NCBI RefSeq assembly: GCF_010645065.1
Contig: NZ_JAADZW010000010.1
Coordinates: 1-64,000, forward strand
Source: Flavobacterium fluviatile
Lineage (GTDB): Bacteria > Bacteroidota > Bacteroidia > Flavobacteriales > Flavobacteriaceae
Direction: 5' to 3'
DNA: 64,000 nt
Positions within the stretch are counted from its first letter, which is position 1. Every line of letters starts with the position of its first letter. The notes beneath the pieces are model-generated. The model was given only the letters and a program-made list of their open reading frames with translations. It searched no databases and was not told where the DNA came from. Shown here one piece after another: positions 1-8,252 of the stretch. Made by a program: the position numbers and the translations under genes.

Positions 1-90
1 CTCTTGTTCAATTTTGGTGTTTACCAAATCAAAATGTTCTACGATTAATTCAGGAAGGATAAGTTTTAAGAGTTCTATGTAATTTTCCAA
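1..90 (-). CDS. ISAon1-family transposase, N-terminal fragment running off the window
   Basis: On the minus strand a frame beginning with TTG at position 90 runs off the left edge and encodes 30 residues including ELLKLILPELIVEHFDLV. From memory this closely resembles the start of the N-terminal-region protein of ISAon1-type insertion sequences, which are common in Flavobacterium and carry two consecutive reading frames. Only the first 30 codons are visible, so it cannot be judged whether the element is intact. The next annotated feature downstream of its start is a flavobacterial intergenic repeat. The start is a TTG, so the true start could differ slightly. The call rests on recall of the family motif, not on a search. 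Confidence 0.6.
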   Translation of the reverse strand, partial: MENYIELLKLILPELIVEHFDLVNTKIEQE

Positions 91-177
91 AGAGTATTAA
101 TTTGATGGCTAAGTTAGGAAATCTTCAATTCCTCCCCAAGTTTTGTTCTTGACCCATTCTATGGTCTGTGCCAAAGC

Positions 178-285
178 CGCGTTAGGGATGGAAGCGGCAT
201 CCTTTTGCGGCTGGCTTCTTCTCTTTTTACCCAAAACTTTCTTCCGCAAAAGATACAGCGGACAGCCCGGCCCTGAGGGAAACGC
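178..285 (+). repeat. Flavobacterial intergenic repeat, copy A
   Basis: This stretch contains the blocks GCGTTAGGGATGGAAGCGG, CATCCTTTTGCGG and AAAGATACAGCGGACAGCCC. A diverged copy lies in opposite orientation at 3583-3668, sharing the GAAGCGGCATCC and AAAGATACAGCGGA cores. Sequences of this type are, from memory, very common just downstream of Flavobacterium genes. The element is G+C-richer than its surroundings and creates spurious open frames on both strands. Confidence 0.7.
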
Positions 286-444
286 CATAAAAATAATTAT
301 GATACTATTGATGGTCTTATTAAACTTTTTCGCAAAAGATAGAGCCGACAGACCGAAACAGAGGAAGCGAAAAATATGTAATATGAGAAATTCCAAATCA
401 AACAAATAATTAAAAAAAGAGATTTGAATGATTTAGATTAATTC

Positions 445-475
445 AAAAAAAAGCGGATCATGTTTTAGATCCGCA
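445..475 (-). terminator. Rho-independent terminator of the pectinesterase gene
   Basis: Read on the minus strand, GCGGATC pairs with GATCCGC across an 8-base loop and is followed by a run of eight T. It lies about 50 bases past the stop codon of the pectinesterase gene at 526-1632. Confidence 0.8.
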
Positions 476-525
476 GTTGTGATTGTATTTATACTTTTAA
501 ATTCTTAAGCGAAAATCTTCTTTTT

Positions 526-1632
526 TTAGTTGAATGCTTTTTCAAAATTTGAATCGGCATTCTTGGCTTTTTTGATAGGTAAAATGGAATCACATTTGTC
601 TTTTTCAATTACCGGATTCCAGTCGCCTTCAAGAATACTTGTAGTTGTAGTGTTGGCTGCAAATATCTTTTCTTTAGCGTATTCTGCTGCTTCGGTTTTG
701 TGTAACTGACGTGACCATGCAATACGTTTATCGGTATCAGAACCTGGTCCAAAACAATCATATTCTGCATAGAAAGAAGTTTTCCAGTTGTCATAGGCTT
801 TATGTTCCGGATCTTTTGACCAAATTGACCAGCCTTCGGGAATAATGATTGATTCAAAGTATGAATTAATAAAAACCGTATTAGCCCCAGCTCCCCACGG
901 TCTTCCAAGAGAAACTTTTGAAAGGGCTGTTTTAGGGTATTTCATTATAACACAATCTTTGAATACAAAACCATATTTGCTTTTTCCAGCTTCATGATTT
1001 CCGGCAGTAATAAAGGAGTCTTTTCGGCATTGTATAACACAATTTTCAAACAAAGCTATCCCTGCGCCAAAAATGAAGTCTGTCGTTCCATCAATAATAC
1101 AATCTTTGATATAGGTTCTCTTATTTGCTTTAAGGTAAAAAGTATCCTGAAAACCGCTCATTTTGCAATTATGAAATATAGTTCTGTCACCATTCACCAT
1201 TAAAGCTACTGCCTGACCCCCTTTTTTATACTCTTGTAATTCACTATTGATAGTATTCTCAAAAGTGATGTTCTCGGCAAAAAAATCATTTGCTTCTATC
1301 AGAACACTAAAAGATTTGCTTGTTCCTCCTGCAATTTCAGCATAATCATCATAAGTAAGAATTGTATTTTTATAAGATTTGCCTATTAAGGATACGTTTT
1401 TCTTTCCTGCTGCTAATTTTAATTTTTCTTTATACGTACCAGGTTTTATAAAAATGATAGTACGTTTAGAACTATTATCAGGTACAGCATTAAAAGCGTC
1501 CTGAACTTTGGTGTAGTTACCGCTTCCATCAGCAGCTACTACAATATCATAGGCAATTTTGTTTTTTTGAGCATGTAAAGACGTGGTGAAACAAAAAAGT
1601 AAGAAATAAAAGGTAAGTAAAGTTTTTTTCAT
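526..1632 (-). CDS. Secreted pectinesterase (CE8)
   Basis: This 368-residue protein is a carbohydrate esterase family 8 pectin methylesterase, which removes methyl esters from homogalacturonan and exposes it to lyases and hydrolases. An N-terminal signal peptide (about residues 1-21, ending LHAQ) indicates export. The right-handed beta-helix carries the family signatures GGQAVAL, SGFQDTFYL, DGTTDFIFGAG and SLGRPWG, which hold the catalytic Gln, the two catalytic Asp and the substrate-binding Arg. A C-terminal extension of about 40 residues (after GDWNP) is Lys/Asp-rich and not part of the usual fold. It is a paralogue of the pectinesterase at 52653-53645, so the two esterases bracket the locus. 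It lies downstream of the MFS gene but a strong terminator separates them, so it is probably transcribed from its own promoter. Family assignment is secure; exact ester preference is inferred. Confidence 0.93.
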   Translation of the reverse strand: MKKTLLTFYFLLFCFTTSLHAQKNKIAYDIVVAADGSGNYTKVQDAFNAVPDNSSKRTIIFIKPGTYKEKLKLAAGKKNVSLIGKSYKNTILTYDDYAEIAGGTSKSFSVLIEANDFFAENITFENTINSELQEYKKGGQAVALMVNGDRTIFHNCKMSGFQDTFYLKANKRTYIKDCIIDGTTDFIFGAGIALFENCVIQCRKDSFITAGNHEAGKSKYGFVFKDCVIMKYPKTALSKVSLGRPWGAGANTVFINSYFESIIIPEGWSIWSKDPEHKAYDNWKTSFYAEYDCFGPGSDTDKRIAWSRQLHKTEAAEYAKEKIFAANTTTTSILEGDWNPVIEKDKCDSILPIKKAKNADSNFEKAFN

Positions 1633-1654
1633 GTTAGATTTGAATGATAAGTGT

Positions 1655-1696
1655 TAAAATAAAATTTCCAAGGTTCAAAATTTTGAACCTTGGAAA
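1655..1696 (-). terminator. Strong terminator (perfect 32-bp palindrome) after the MFS gene
   Basis: Positions 1665-1696 form a perfect palindrome with half-site TTTCCAAGGTTCAAAA and no loop bases. On the minus strand it is followed by TTTTATTTT. It sits 24 bases past the stop of the MFS transporter gene and should insulate the pectinesterase gene from it. Confidence 0.75.
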
Positions 1697-1720
1697 TCTA
1701 TAAAAATAATTGAATATTAA

Positions 1721-3025
1721 CTAAGAAATGCTGTTTTTTACTTTATGCCCGAATGCTCCGAAATAAAGAATAATCACGAAGCATACTAACGGAATTATAT
1801 AGCCAGCCTGAATATCATCATGTTTCATATCAATCAGGGTTCCCATTGCATAAGGAAGGATTGCTCCACCAACAATAGACATTACCAGCCATGAAGAACC
1901 CGTCTCTGTATTAGATTTTAAACCAACTAATCCTAAAGAGAAAATAGTTGGAAACATAATAGACATAAAGAATCCAATTCCGCCTAAAGCATAAATAACT
2001 ACAATTCCTGATCCGTAAATGGCTACTAAGCAAAGTAAAATATTTGCAACACAATAGATAGAAAGCAAAACATAATCTTTGACAAATTTCAAAAAGAAAG
2101 TTCCGCTAAATCGTCCTGCCATAAACAAGAAACCATAAATGCCAAGATAGTATGCTGCCGTTTTTTCATCTAATCCCGCTTCCTTTTGTGCTATTCGAAC
2201 AAAAAAACTAGTTACACAGACCTGTGCTCCTACATAAAAAAACTGCGCTACAACTGCCCAAGTTAAGTGGGAGAATTTCAAAACAGAGAAAAATCCAGGT
2301 TTAATTTCGTTTTCAGTTTGTTTAGATTTCATTGATGGCAAATGCATAAAGTAAAACATAATTGCTACTAAAACCAAGATGCTTCCTAAAACTATATAAG
2401 GTAATTTCACTGCCGAAGCCTCTTCTAATAAGTAAGCAGCTTTTGTCGCTTCTGGCATTGCAGCCATTTCTTCTGGAGTATGGTTGATTCCTGAAAGTAT
2501 AAAAATACCTCCCAAAACAGGACCTAACATAGCAGCTAAACCATTAAAGGATGCCGCCAAATTTAATCTAAATGATGAAGACTCTGGAGGGCCTAAAATA
2601 GCAGCATAAGGATTAGCACTGGTTTCTAAAATCGTTAATCCACAACCAATAACAAATAAAGCAAAAAGAAAAAGTTCATAAGTTCTGGTATTTGCTGCTG
2701 GTACAAAAAGAAATGCTCCTGTAGCAAAAACTAATAAACCGGTAATGATACTATTTTTATATCCTATTTTTTTTATAATCATACCCGCAGGAATTGCCAT
2801 TATAAAATAGGCGAAAAAGATGGCAGTGTCGATTAATGTTGATTGGCTGTTATTAAGCTGACAAGCTTTTTTTAAGTGTGGGATCAAAATGCCATCAAGC
2901 CCATGCGCCATTCCCCAAAGGAAAAATAAGCTGGTAATTAAAATGAAAGGTAAAAGATACTGATTTCCTTTTCCGCTTTCTGTTGGAACTTCGTGTTGGT
3001 CGCCCGTTTGGTTGGTTACTTGCAT
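1721..3025 (-). CDS. fucP: MFS sugar:H+ symporter, FucP-like
   Basis: This 434-residue polytopic inner-membrane protein has about 12 predicted transmembrane segments. The first half is typical of the L-fucose:H+ symporter FucP family: SLFFLWGMAHGLDGILIPHL, then AYFIMAIPAGMIIKKIGYK and LFVPAA. The FucP group transports L-fucose and, in relatives, other hexoses. The placement beside genes for a non-phosphorylative deoxyhexose pathway suggests the substrate is a 6-deoxyhexose (L-fucose or L-rhamnose) or its acid. The start at 3025 gives a hydrophilic N-terminus of about 24 residues, usual for the family. It lies 22 bases after the MaoC gene stop, so it is probably cotranscribed with it, and is followed by a strong terminator. 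The exact substrate is inference. Confidence 0.85.
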   Translation of the reverse strand: MQVTNQTGDQHEVPTESGKGNQYLLPFILITSLFFLWGMAHGLDGILIPHLKKACQLNNSQSTLIDTAIFFAYFIMAIPAGMIIKKIGYKNSIITGLLVFATGAFLFVPAANTRTYELFLFALFVIGCGLTILETSANPYAAILGPPESSSFRLNLAASFNGLAAMLGPVLGGIFILSGINHTPEEMAAMPEATKAAYLLEEASAVKLPYIVLGSILVLVAIMFYFMHLPSMKSKQTENEIKPGFFSVLKFSHLTWAVVAQFFYVGAQVCVTSFFVRIAQKEAGLDEKTAAYYLGIYGFLFMAGRFSGTFFLKFVKDYVLLSIYCVANILLCLVAIYGSGIVVIYALGGIGFFMSIMFPTIFSLGLVGLKSNTETGSSWLVMSIVGGAILPYAMGTLIDMKHDDIQAGYIIPLVCFVIILYFGAFGHKVKNSIS

Positions 3026-3047
3026 AGCTAGATTTTTATTTTTAGGA

Positions 3048-3488
3048 TTATTTCTTTTTTACTAGTAATAGGTGGTCACATACCAAAACCACTTCTCCTC
3101 GCTGGTTGATGATTTCTACGTGCTCTGTCACTGTTCCCATATCCGGTTTTTTGGCTTCTCCTTTTTCTGAAATGGTAATTTCCGAATGAATCGTGTCACC
3201 AATGTGAACCGGTTTTACAAAACGCATTCTGTCATATCCTTTTGAAAAAGCTTCCGGATTTATTTCAGATGCCGTCAGACCGATGCCAATGCTAAAAACC
3301 ATTGTTCCGTGGGCAATTCGTTGTCCAAATGGCTGTGTCTTGCACCATTCTTCATCCATGTGATGCGGGAAAAAATCACCCGTGTGTCCGGCATGAACTA
3401 CAAAATCAGTTTCTGTTATAGTTCTGCCTAATGTAACTCTTTTATCATTAAGTTGGTAATCTTCGAAAAATGTGGATTTGAAATACAT
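3048..3488 (-). CDS. MaoC-family (R)-hydratase/dehydratase
   Basis: This 146-residue protein has a single hot-dog fold domain of the MaoC/R-hydratase family, which adds or removes water across the C2-C3 bond of acyl-CoA thioesters. The active-site region reads [11 protein letters not shown] followed by the signature RIAHGTM, giving the expected Asp and His dyad. No signal peptide is present, so it is cytoplasmic. It lies at the 3' end of the operon that holds two CoA-transferases, which fits a CoA-thioester substrate; fatty-acid genes are absent nearby. I infer that it could dehydrate an aldonyl-CoA made by those transferases, but this is unproven. It is separated from the upstream Gfo/Idh/MocA gene by a 192-base spacer containing repeats, so cotranscription is likely but not certain. 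Confidence 0.85.
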   Translation of the reverse strand: MYFKSTFFEDYQLNDKRVTLGRTITETDFVVHAGHTGDFFPHHMDEEWCKTQPFGQRIAHGTMVFSIGIGLTASEINPEAFSKGYDRMRFVKPVHIGDTIHSEITISEKGEAKKPDMGTVTEHVEIINQRGEVVLVCDHLLLVKKK

Positions 3489-3582
3489 GTTTTTTTAGTT
3501 TTTTAGTCCTTAGTGATTAGTCCTTAGTGATTAGCTAATTACTATGGACTAGCGACTAATTACTTTATTTATATAATTTTTT
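3489..3582. repeat. Short direct repeats in spacer
   Basis: The spacer carries repeated TTAGTGATTAG units (two copies of AGTCCTTAGTGATTAG). A related cluster of the same unit occurs at 33568-33612 after the GH78 gene. No gene is visible. Confidence 0.6.
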
Positions 3583-3668
3583 TGGGCGTTTTAACACGCT
3601 TTCCGCTGTATCTTTTTTGGCAGAAAAAGCCAAAAAAGGATGCCGCTTCAATCGTTAACGCGGGCAAT
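3583..3668 (-). repeat. Flavobacterial intergenic repeat, copy B (inverted)
   Basis: On the minus strand it reads GGATGCCGCTTC in complement to copy A at 178-285, with GAAGCGGCATCC and AAAGATACAGCGGAAAGC cores. It begins about 12 bases past the stop of the Gfo/Idh/MocA gene. An internal inverted repeat (TTTTTTGGC ... GCCAAAAAA) could form a hairpin. Confidence 0.7.
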
Positions 3669-3680
3669 CGTTGTTATAAG

Positions 3681-4739
3681 TCATTGAAGTGGAATTCCTC
3701 CTTTTTGATTACTGACGTAACAGGCTTCAACAACTTTCATCGTGTCAAGTACATCCTGAACACTTGCTAATAATTTGTCGTCAGAACCTTCTTTAAAACG
3801 CATTAAGTTAGACATGGTTCCAATGAAAGCTTCCGGAAACCAGGAACCTTCCAGCTTGATTTCTTCCCATTCGTAGTTACCGTCTTTTTCTAAAGCAACT
3901 TCAAATTCGTCCGGCATACCGTCAGGATAATTCATCAATAAGCCCATTTTGGCTTTGATTGCTCCTTTTGTTCCTTCCCATTTGATGTAGCTTTCTTCAT
4001 GTTTTGGACCAAAATGATGATCGTGATTGGTGTTAATAACCACTCGCATTGAATCGCCATAATCTAAAATAATTGAAGAACGGCAGGATGATAGTTTTTT
4101 CAAAGGATGATTAGTTGTTTTAGCATAAACTCCTGTTGGATTTCCCAAAAATGAACGAATGCAGTCAATATAATGCACGCTGTGAAAAAGTATTTCTAAT
4201 CTTGGGTGTTCCTTAATCAGAGGGAACAATTCCCAAGGTGTGTTTACTGTTACTTTAAATTCTAAATCATACAAATCACCTATGATTCCCTGATTGATCA
4301 TATAGCGTGCTGCACTAACAAAAGAGGCAAATCGCAACTGAAAATTAATGGCAGCAACCAATCTCTTTCTTTCGCAAACTGCTACGATTTCTGTGGCTTG
4401 TGCCAAATCATTCCCCATAGGCTTTTGAATCAGTACCGCAGCGCCATCTGGAAGTTGTTCCAATATTTCAATATACTGATCAGGTAAAACAGTGATGTCA
4501 TAAACGGCATTCGATGGCGCATTTTTTACTGCCTCGGCTACATTTTCAAAAACATTTGGAATACCAAATTGTTCTGCCATATCCTGTGCCTTTGAGAGTG
4601 TTCTGTTGGTAATACCAAAAACACTCATACCTGCCATTTTATAAGCCGGAAGATGGGCATCTTTTACAATACCGCTCGCGCCAATAATGATAATCGGCTG
4701 CGTTGTTTCTGGTAATAAGGGTTTATATGGAATATTCAT
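3681..4739 (-). CDS. Gfo/Idh/MocA-family NAD(P)-dependent oxidoreductase
   Basis: This 352-residue cytoplasmic protein has an N-terminal Rossmann domain (about residues 15-135, with IIIGASGIVKDAHLPAY as the nucleotide-binding loop) and the family's QKPMG motif near residue 105 in place of the usual EKP. The C-terminal half is the alpha/beta substrate domain. Family members oxidise or reduce sugars and sugar derivatives such as inositols, aldoses and uronates. It starts 2 bases after the stop of the solute-binding-protein-like gene, so it belongs to the same operon. The substrate is unknown; context suggests a sugar acid or deoxy sugar. It is not closely similar by eye to the other Gfo/Idh/MocA protein at 21605-22669. 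Confidence 0.85.
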   Translation of the reverse strand: MNIPYKPLLPETTQPIIIIGASGIVKDAHLPAYKMAGMSVFGITNRTLSKAQDMAEQFGIPNVFENVAEAVKNAPSNAVYDITVLPDQYIEILEQLPDGAAVLIQKPMGNDLAQATEIVAVCERKRLVAAINFQLRFASFVSAARYMINQGIIGDLYDLEFKVTVNTPWELFPLIKEHPRLEILFHSVHYIDCIRSFLGNPTGVYAKTTNHPLKKLSSCRSSIILDYGDSMRVVINTNHDHHFGPKHEESYIKWEGTKGAIKAKMGLLMNYPDGMPDEFEVALEKDGNYEWEEIKLEGSWFPEAFIGTMSNLMRFKEGSDDKLLASVQDVLDTMKVVEACYVSNQKGGIPLQ

Positions 4740-4741
4740 AA

Positions 4742-5965
4742 TTATATAATTTGCAGAATAGCATTCTGTGTTTCTTCTAATAATTCTTGAGATGGAATAT
4801 CACTTTCTAAGGCTTTTAAAACCATTTTGTCAATCAGTTCGGCCACTTTTGGCCAAACCGGAGTTTGTGGTAAGGTTAAAGCGTTCTCATGCAATGTTTC
4901 CAGTTTATGATAAAACGGAATGGTTTTATTGATTTCAACATCATTCCAGGTTGATTTTCTGCATCCGATTCCGCCTTCATTAGTTAGCAATTTATCGCTT
5001 TCAGGGTTTGTGGCAAATCGTAGAAAATCGTAAGCTAGTTTTTGGTGTTTACTTCCTGTGCCAATGGTATATAGCCAATACACATTCAATGAAGCCGTTT
5101 TATGGTTTTCATCATGTGGTAATTCCGTAATATCTACTTTTCCTTTTATTTTCGATTCTTCAATTACTTCACACATTGAGGCAAATCCAAACCAGTTGAT
5201 TGACATTGCCGCTTCACCTTTGGCGAAAGCCATACCGGCTTCAACAGAACCAAAATCTTTGGATTGCGGATGAAGGGCTTTTTTATTGCTGGCTATATTT
5301 CTGTAAAAATCCAAAGCTTCAATCGCTGCCTTTTGGTTAATATCAATTTGATTTTGGGAGTTCAATAAAGAACCGCCTCTTGTCCACAACTGCAGGCAGA
5401 AATCAAAAACCATGTTGTGTCCGTCAGGATAATGGGCAAAAACAGATCCGTATAAATTTTGATCAGGTCGATTGAAAAATTCAGCAATCTGAGTGAATTG
5501 TTCCCAGGTTTTTGGAGAATGCAATTCGTAATCAAATTGTTTTTTGAAATTTTCTTTTTCAATTGGGTCTTCAAATAAATCTTTCCTGAAAATCAAACAT
5601 TCCGGCCCATCATGGAAAGGAAGTCCATAAGTTCCGTTGTTAATTTGCTGTAAATGCAATAAAGACTTATGCCAGCCTTCAGGATAATTTTGAGGAGGAT
5701 TCTCGGCAATTAATGACGTCAAATCAAGAACCGCTTTTTCATTCGCAGCATCAAAAATCCAGTCGGTATTGATGTGTGCAATATCCCAGCTTCCGTTTAT
5801 TAAACCTTTATTGGTAATGGTTTCTTCATAAAGATCGTGCAGTTCCAGCGGAATCATTTCTGCTTCAATGGTAATGTTGTTTTTCAGGCAGAACAAATCC
5901 CACAGCTTTTGCAATGTACTTTCAAAAGGATCAAATTTCCGGACAGCGATTCTTAATTTTTCCAT
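4742..5965 (-). CDS. Solute-binding-protein-like protein without signal peptide (A)
   Basis: This 407-residue protein has the sequence character of family 1 extracellular solute-binding proteins: an N-terminal alpha/beta lobe (KLRIAVRKFDPFESTL), the central WDIAHINTDWIF and YGLPFHDGPECLIFRKDLF segments, then a second lobe with GSVEAGMAFAKGEAAMSINW. No signal peptide or lipobox precedes the fold; the first beta strand begins at residue 4. No ABC permease or ATPase gene is in the window. It therefore probably acts in the cytoplasm, as a sugar-acid binding protein or as an enzyme that reused the fold. Its ATG overlaps the stop of the upstream CoA-transferase gene by one base (TAATG), indicating translational coupling. 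A second such protein is encoded at 8253-9392. The function is unknown. Confidence 0.8.
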   Translation of the reverse strand: MEKLRIAVRKFDPFESTLQKLWDLFCLKNNITIEAEMIPLELHDLYEETITNKGLINGSWDIAHINTDWIFDAANEKAVLDLTSLIAENPPQNYPEGWHKSLLHLQQINNGTYGLPFHDGPECLIFRKDLFEDPIEKENFKKQFDYELHSPKTWEQFTQIAEFFNRPDQNLYGSVFAHYPDGHNMVFDFCLQLWTRGGSLLNSQNQIDINQKAAIEALDFYRNIASNKKALHPQSKDFGSVEAGMAFAKGEAAMSINWFGFASMCEVIEESKIKGKVDITELPHDENHKTASLNVYWLYTIGTGSKHQKLAYDFLRFATNPESDKLLTNEGGIGCRKSTWNDVEINKTIPFYHKLETLHENALTLPQTPVWPKVAELIDKMVLKALESDIPSQELLEETQNAILQII

Positions 5966-7101
5966 TAGGCTATAAATTCTTTAATGATTCGCTCGTTGTC
6001 CTGTCCTAATTTAGGAGAACCTTTACCTGATGTAAAAATTTCTCCGTCAATTCTAATAGGACATCGGGTTGTTTTATAATTGTAGCTGTCAGTCATTTCA
6101 ACACGCTGTGTAAAATTTAAAACCTGAAATCCTTCTTCAGCAAAAAGCTGTTTATAGTTTAGGACTTTGGCACACCAGATATCCGCCGGTTCCAAAATAT
6201 CCAGCCAATATTGGGTTTCCTGAGTTTGTAAATGTTCTGCTAAAATGTTTTTGATGTCATCCCTTAATTCGAATTTATTTTCAGGAAACTGAAGCAATTC
6301 ATCACATTTTAAAAGGGACGCCAAAACCGGAATTGATCCCATTGCTAAAGCCAGATAGCCATTTTTGGTTTTGTAAATTCCGTAAGGCGCACCCAGATAA
6401 GCGTGGGCATTATTGGATTTTGTTCGCACAGGCAGTTCACCGCCGTCGTTGAAATAAGTGGTAATCGTTTCAAACTGAAAATCAAAAGCAGATTCCAGCA
6501 TACTTACCTGAACTTTTGCTCCAATATTGTGAGTTGCTTTTCTATATAAAGCTGCTAAAATTCCTTGTGCCAAATGTGCTCCGGCCAGCATATCTACTAT
6601 TGATAATCCCATTGGTACCGGACCATCTTCCTGATTTCCGCTCAGCCATGTTAAGGCTGTCATAGATTGTAATAATAAATCCTGTCCCGGTAAATTTTTT
6701 AATTCGGATTTTGTACCGTAGCCCGAAATTTCTGCATAGATGATATTGGGATTGATTTCTTTGACCTGATCATAACTCAATCCAACGCGTTCCATTACTC
6801 CGGGTCTGAAATTATGCATAACGACATCGGCTTTTGCCAGTAATTTTTTTAATTTTTCCAGTTCATTTGCTTGTTTAAAATCGATTGCAAATGATTCTTT
6901 GTTTCTGTTGATGGTATGAAATACGGATGATTCTCCATTCATAATCAAATCAGATGTATATAAGGTTCTGCAGATATCGCCTGTTCCCGGTTTCTCAATT
7001 TTTATCACACGCGCACCCAGATCTGCCAATCGCAAACTCCCTGAAGGGCCTGAAAGAAACTGGCTAAAATCTACTATTAAATAATCTTCTAAGGGTTTCA
7101 T
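5965..7101 (-). CDS. Class III (CaiB/BaiF) CoA-transferase, second copy
   Basis: This 378-residue protein is a family III CoA-transferase, which moves CoA between carboxylic acids through an aspartyl-CoA anhydride. It shows the family N-terminus (LEDYLIVDFSQFLSGPSGSL), the segment GARVIKIEKPGTGD, the region NFRPGVMERVGLSYD and the Asp-containing stretch SIVDMLAGAHLAQGILAAL near residue 170, where the catalytic Asp is expected. It is clearly homologous along its length to the neighbouring protein at 7106-8248, so the pair arose by duplication and may form a heteromer or act on two substrates. Gaps to its operon neighbours are 4 bases upstream and a 1-base overlap downstream. The acid substrate is unknown; sugar-acid context makes an aldonate or keto-deoxy acid plausible. 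Confidence 0.88.
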   Translation of the reverse strand: MKPLEDYLIVDFSQFLSGPSGSLRLADLGARVIKIEKPGTGDICRTLYTSDLIMNGESSVFHTINRNKESFAIDFKQANELEKLKKLLAKADVVMHNFRPGVMERVGLSYDQVKEINPNIIYAEISGYGTKSELKNLPGQDLLLQSMTALTWLSGNQEDGPVPMGLSIVDMLAGAHLAQGILAALYRKATHNIGAKVQVSMLESAFDFQFETITTYFNDGGELPVRTKSNNAHAYLGAPYGIYKTKNGYLALAMGSIPVLASLLKCDELLQFPENKFELRDDIKNILAEHLQTQETQYWLDILEPADIWCAKVLNYKQLFAEEGFQVLNFTQRVEMTDSYNYKTTRCPIRIDGEIFTSGKGSPKLGQDNERIIKEFIA

Positions 7102-7105
7102 TCTG

Positions 7106-8248
7106 CTAGTTTAAAAATTGTTCGTGTATTGTTACATTATCTTCGCCAACTTTAGGCGCTGCTTTAGTACTGGTTAGAATTCTACCATCCAGCTGAATCG
7201 GGCTTCTTGTAGTAACCAAAGTTTCCCCTGCCGAATTTTGTACCGTTTGTTTCAACTCCAGTTCATTAACAAAAGGCTGGCTGTCCAATTCCTGGTAATT
7301 AAGTACTTTGCCACACCAGATTCCTTCTTTTTGAAGTAATTCAATCCAATAATCTGCTGTTTGAGTATTGAGTTTTTCAGTTAATATTGCTCTGATTTCA
7401 TCCCTTTGAGAAAACCATTTGCGTTTATCGCTGTATTTTTGGAAATCGATTTCTAAAACACTTCCAATAAAAAGCAAATCTCCCATTGCTAAGGAAATGT
7501 AACCATCCTGAGTTTGATACACTCCATAGGGTGCGCTTAGAAAAGCATGGGCACTTCCTTTAACATCACTTCTTTTTGGCTGTTGTCCGCCATCATTTAA
7601 ATAAGAAGTAATAGCTTCGAACTGCACATCCAATACCGATTCCAGTAAACTTACTTCAACTAAAACTCCTTTTCCGGTTTTGGCCCTTTTTAATAATGCT
7701 GCCAAGATTCCCTGAACGAAATGATTCCCACACATTAGATCGGCTACAGCCAGACCAAACGGAACAGGTCCCTGACTTTTTCTGCCACTAAGCCAGCTTA
7801 ATCCGGAAAGAGACTGGAGCAACAAATCCTGGCCTGGTTTGTTTGCCCAGGGGCCTTTGTCTCCGTAACCTGTGATGGTTCCGTAAATTATTTTTGGATT
7901 GATATTCAAAACATCATCGAATGTCAAACCAATTTTATCCATTACGCCAGGTCTGAAATTATGAGTCATAATATCTGCCTTGGCGATTAGTTTTTTGACT
8001 AAAATTAAATCTTCAGGATTTTTAAGATCGGCCGCAAATGATTCTTTATTTCTGTTGATGGTATGAAAAAGCAGACTGCTGTCGTCAACAAAAAGGTCTT
8101 TGATGCTTAATTGCCGGCAGGCTTCACCTTTTACAGGACGCTCGATTTTAATTACTCTCGCTCCTAAATCGGCCAGTTTCAATCCGGCAGAAGGGCCTGC
8201 CAAAAACTGACAAAACTCCAATACAACTAATCCTTCTAATGGTCTCAT
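7106..8248 (-). CDS. Class III (CaiB/BaiF) CoA-transferase, first copy
   Basis: This 380-residue protein is the paralogue of the protein at 5965-7101 and has the same domain organisation: LEGLVVLEFCQFLAGPSAGL, GARVIKIERPVKGE, NFRPGVMDKIGLTFD and LAVADLMCGNHFVQGILAAL, with the likely catalytic Asp in the last motif. It is soluble and cytoplasmic. It lies 4 bases after the solute-binding-protein-like gene at 8253-9392 and 4 bases before the second transferase, within the operon running left from the operator at 9414-9432. Known CaiB/BaiF enzymes act on carnitine, formyl/oxalate, bile acids, succinate/malate and similar acids; none is a sugar acid as far as I know, so this context is unusual. 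Confidence 0.88.
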   Translation of the reverse strand: MRPLEGLVVLEFCQFLAGPSAGLKLADLGARVIKIERPVKGEACRQLSIKDLFVDDSSLLFHTINRNKESFAADLKNPEDLILVKKLIAKADIMTHNFRPGVMDKIGLTFDDVLNINPKIIYGTITGYGDKGPWANKPGQDLLLQSLSGLSWLSGRKSQGPVPFGLAVADLMCGNHFVQGILAALLKRAKTGKGVLVEVSLLESVLDVQFEAITSYLNDGGQQPKRSDVKGSAHAFLSAPYGVYQTQDGYISLAMGDLLFIGSVLEIDFQKYSDKRKWFSQRDEIRAILTEKLNTQTADYWIELLQKEGIWCGKVLNYQELDSQPFVNELELKQTVQNSAGETLVTTRSPIQLDGRILTSTKAAPKVGEDNVTIHEQFLN

Positions 8249-8252
8249 GCAG

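Larger units (their letters stand above)
91..525. other. Gene-free spacer between IS fragment and pectinesterase
   Basis: No convincing gene lies here. Open frames on both strands (98 and 88 codons) run through a repeat sequence at 178-285 and have composition unlike a protein. The spacer also holds the terminator of the pectinesterase gene at 445-475. Confidence 0.6.

Noticed and set aside
109-409. Overlapping open frames on both strands (98 and 88 codons)
   Set aside because: They run through a repeat element shared with 3583-3668 and have no protein-like motifs.
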